Shown here: piece by piece, positions 62,544-64,000 of the stretch
Layout: each line of letters opens with the position of its first letter
Position numbering within the stretch: position 1 is the first letter of the stretch
DNA from: Norana najaformis
Lineage: Eukaryota; Annelida; Clitellata; Crassiclitellata; Hormogastridae
Length of the DNA: 64,000 nucleotides
Direction: 5' to 3'
Assembly (NCBI GenBank): GCA_964023275.1
Contig: OZ029927.1
Coordinates: 20,202,762-20,266,761, forward strand
Notes under the pieces: generated by a model
Databases searched by the model: none
What the model was told of the DNA's origin: nothing
The model's input: only the letters and a program-made list of their open reading frames with translations
Program-made: the position numbers and the translations under genes

Positions 62544-63659
62544 ATGGATTCTAATTCGCTTTCAACAAGCTTAAATGTGACTTAAAACCTTTCTGAAACA
62601 ACATTATTTACCACTTTATTGGAACAATGTCCAGCAGTTATATCTAAATCTTTTCCAATGGTGGAACCAAATTCTCCTTGCGGAAATTTCACGATGTGCG
62701 ATTTCGAGAATAATATATGCGATTTTGTCTTTAGCGTGTGCGTAAACGTCTTCCTGTGTTTTGTTGGATTTGGGGGGAATTTTTTTACAATAGCCGTTCT
62801 TCAAAGAGATAGAGATCCCTAGAGACAGGAAACAACGAATTTGTAGTTGGAAATTCTTGCCATAGTCGACAGCATATTTCTTATATTTGTCTTCATCTTC
62901 CTCCCGATCAAAACCATAGTATTTCTTACCGATGCATTTCCGACGGTTAGAAAAATGTTCCCCTATTTCATGGTGTATCTTTTCCCGTTTGCGCAAATCG
63001 CCCATATCATGACCGTTTGGATTTTGGTGCTCGTTACCATTGACAGATATCTGGCCCTTTGTAAACCGCTGCACACCAAGTGGAGAAGCCTGCGTCGAGT
63101 GAAGATGACAGTCGTGGTGTTGTTCATTCTGGCTGTCATCTACAACTTTCCTCGATTCTTTGAAATGAAGGTGATAACGATTAAAAGCTGCAAGGACAGT
63201 GAACTCCTACCTTTCAATTCTATACGCAGGTTTGTTTTAAGCGTCTATTATAAATATATCTACGAAGCCGGATGCGAGTTCACGTTGCGATATTTTGGCC
63301 CGATCGTCATTGTGGTTACTCTAAACATTCGTATCTCTAGGGCGATCATGGCCTTGAATAAGAAACTACACGAGATGACGGTACAGGTGAAAGAGGAGAA
63401 AACTCTGACGGTGATGCTCATCGTTATAATGGTCGTCTTCGTTATCTGTCAGTTGCCAGTAGCCGCGGTGTCAAGTGCATCTTTTCCCGTTGGAGTGAAT
63501 TTGAAAGTGTTCAGCTGTGCATTTCACATAACCATCGGGTTAACGGTGTTCAATTCATCTATAAATTTTCTCGTCTACTGTCTTATCTGGCGAAAATTTA
63601 ACAGAATCCTTATTTGCATGATGACCTGCAGGAAAGCAAATGCCTGCAGCCAGTGTTAG
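62544..63659 (+). pseudogene. Receptor 7 pseudogene: frame intact, three stops
   Basis: One frame runs from ATG 62544 to TAG 63657 with no frameshift but with three stops: TAA at 62583 in the N-tail, TAG at 62820 (RDRDP then stop, where paralogues have Q) and TAG at 62844 (replacing the Trp of TTNWLLE). The rest is a recognisable receptor: PNSPCGNFTMCDFENNICDF, GNFFTIAVL, LAIVDS, TIDRYLALCKPL, IYNFPRFFEMKV, loop-2 Cys (KSCKDSE), CQLPVAA and NSSINFLVYC. The 270-residue stretch after the last stop cannot give seven helices. Closest in style to receptor 6 (AQIAHI, KTLTVMLI). Confidence 0.88.
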
Positions 63660-64000
63660 ACAAGCAGAATTGACATTAGCAAAGTTTTGTTCTGTATATT
63701 TTAGCGATGTACAGTGCACCAAAACAGAACTAAACGCAACAACTGAGTCAGCAAAAATTCCAACATTGGCCTTCTGATTGTTAAAGTATAGTAGAACGAT
63801 TAAGCATGCATTTGATTAAAATTCTGTATAAATTATACTAAAGCTGTGAAATGCATTGTAGAAAAGAGTTGCAACGAGCAATGTTGTAATTTGACATAAA
63901 TCTGTAATTACAATTACAATTACAATTATGAGATTCACTGTATGAGGTCATCCGAAATACTTTAGCATCTGCAGTAGCTCTTTCACATACTCCATTTTGA
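63660..64000. other. 3' flank of the receptor 7 pseudogene
   Basis: 3' UTR-like remains, then TTTGACATAAATCTGTAATT and ATTACAATTACAATTAC at 63908-63924, then TTTAGCATCTGCAGTAGC, matching 59850-59960 after receptor 6. A further array module may follow beyond the window. Confidence 0.55.

Noticed and set aside
1-64000. LTR retrotransposon, endogenous virus or Polinton
   Set aside because: No long terminal repeats, gag/protease/integrase, capsid or protein-primed polymerase signatures were recognised; all reverse transcriptase pieces are of LINE type.

Overview
The window is genomic DNA of an invertebrate animal. It has spliced genes, AT-rich intergenic DNA, many microsatellites and fossils of several LINE, SINE and DNA-transposon groups. 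The phylum cannot be fixed from this sequence; FMRFamide-receptor-like GPCR expansions fit many marine bilaterians. No rRNA gene, canonical tRNA gene, CRISPR array, LTR element or Polinton was seen.

Layout. (1) 0.9-6.0 kb: an eight-exon minus-strand gene for a Rheb-type Ras GTPase of 185 residues, with a palindromic CRE upstream of its start. (2) 6.6-9.4 kb: simple-sequence DNA, including about 60 uninterrupted GTCC units, and interspersed repeats. (3) 9.5-63.7 kb: a plus-strand tandem array of FMRFamide-receptor-like class A GPCRs. Five open reading frames look whole (18683, 26182, 29874, 43239, 48916). One has lost its N-terminal tail (58337). One is a pseudogene with three in-frame stops (62544-63659). 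At least seven shorter relics lie between them.

The array repeats one module: spacer, tRNA-derived SINE, a conserved upstream block with a TATA-like sequence, a non-coding first exon ending in TTCTG|GTAAGTATG or a close variant, an intron filled with TATG microsatellite, a second exon carrying the whole receptor, then a decayed receptor copy. Two first-exon blocks (22.2-22.6 kb and 51.3-51.8 kb) have lost their receptors. Two larger duplications are visible: 9.5-16.5 kb with 32.2-42.2 kb, and 26.0-29.3 kb with 48.7-52.1 kb.

Because the blocks are duplicated, several transposons are present in one copy and absent from the other, which gives empty sites and relative dates. These are an RTE LINE fragment with a 9-bp target duplication, a hAT element with an 8-bp duplication, an unclassified two-ORF DDE-like transposon with CACTGG ends and a TAA duplication, a Tc1 element nested in a LINE, an internally deleted piggyBac element, and a P-element relic that splits the upstream block of the second receptor. 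The receptors presumably act as separate neuropeptide or chemosensory receptors; their ligands cannot be read from sequence.
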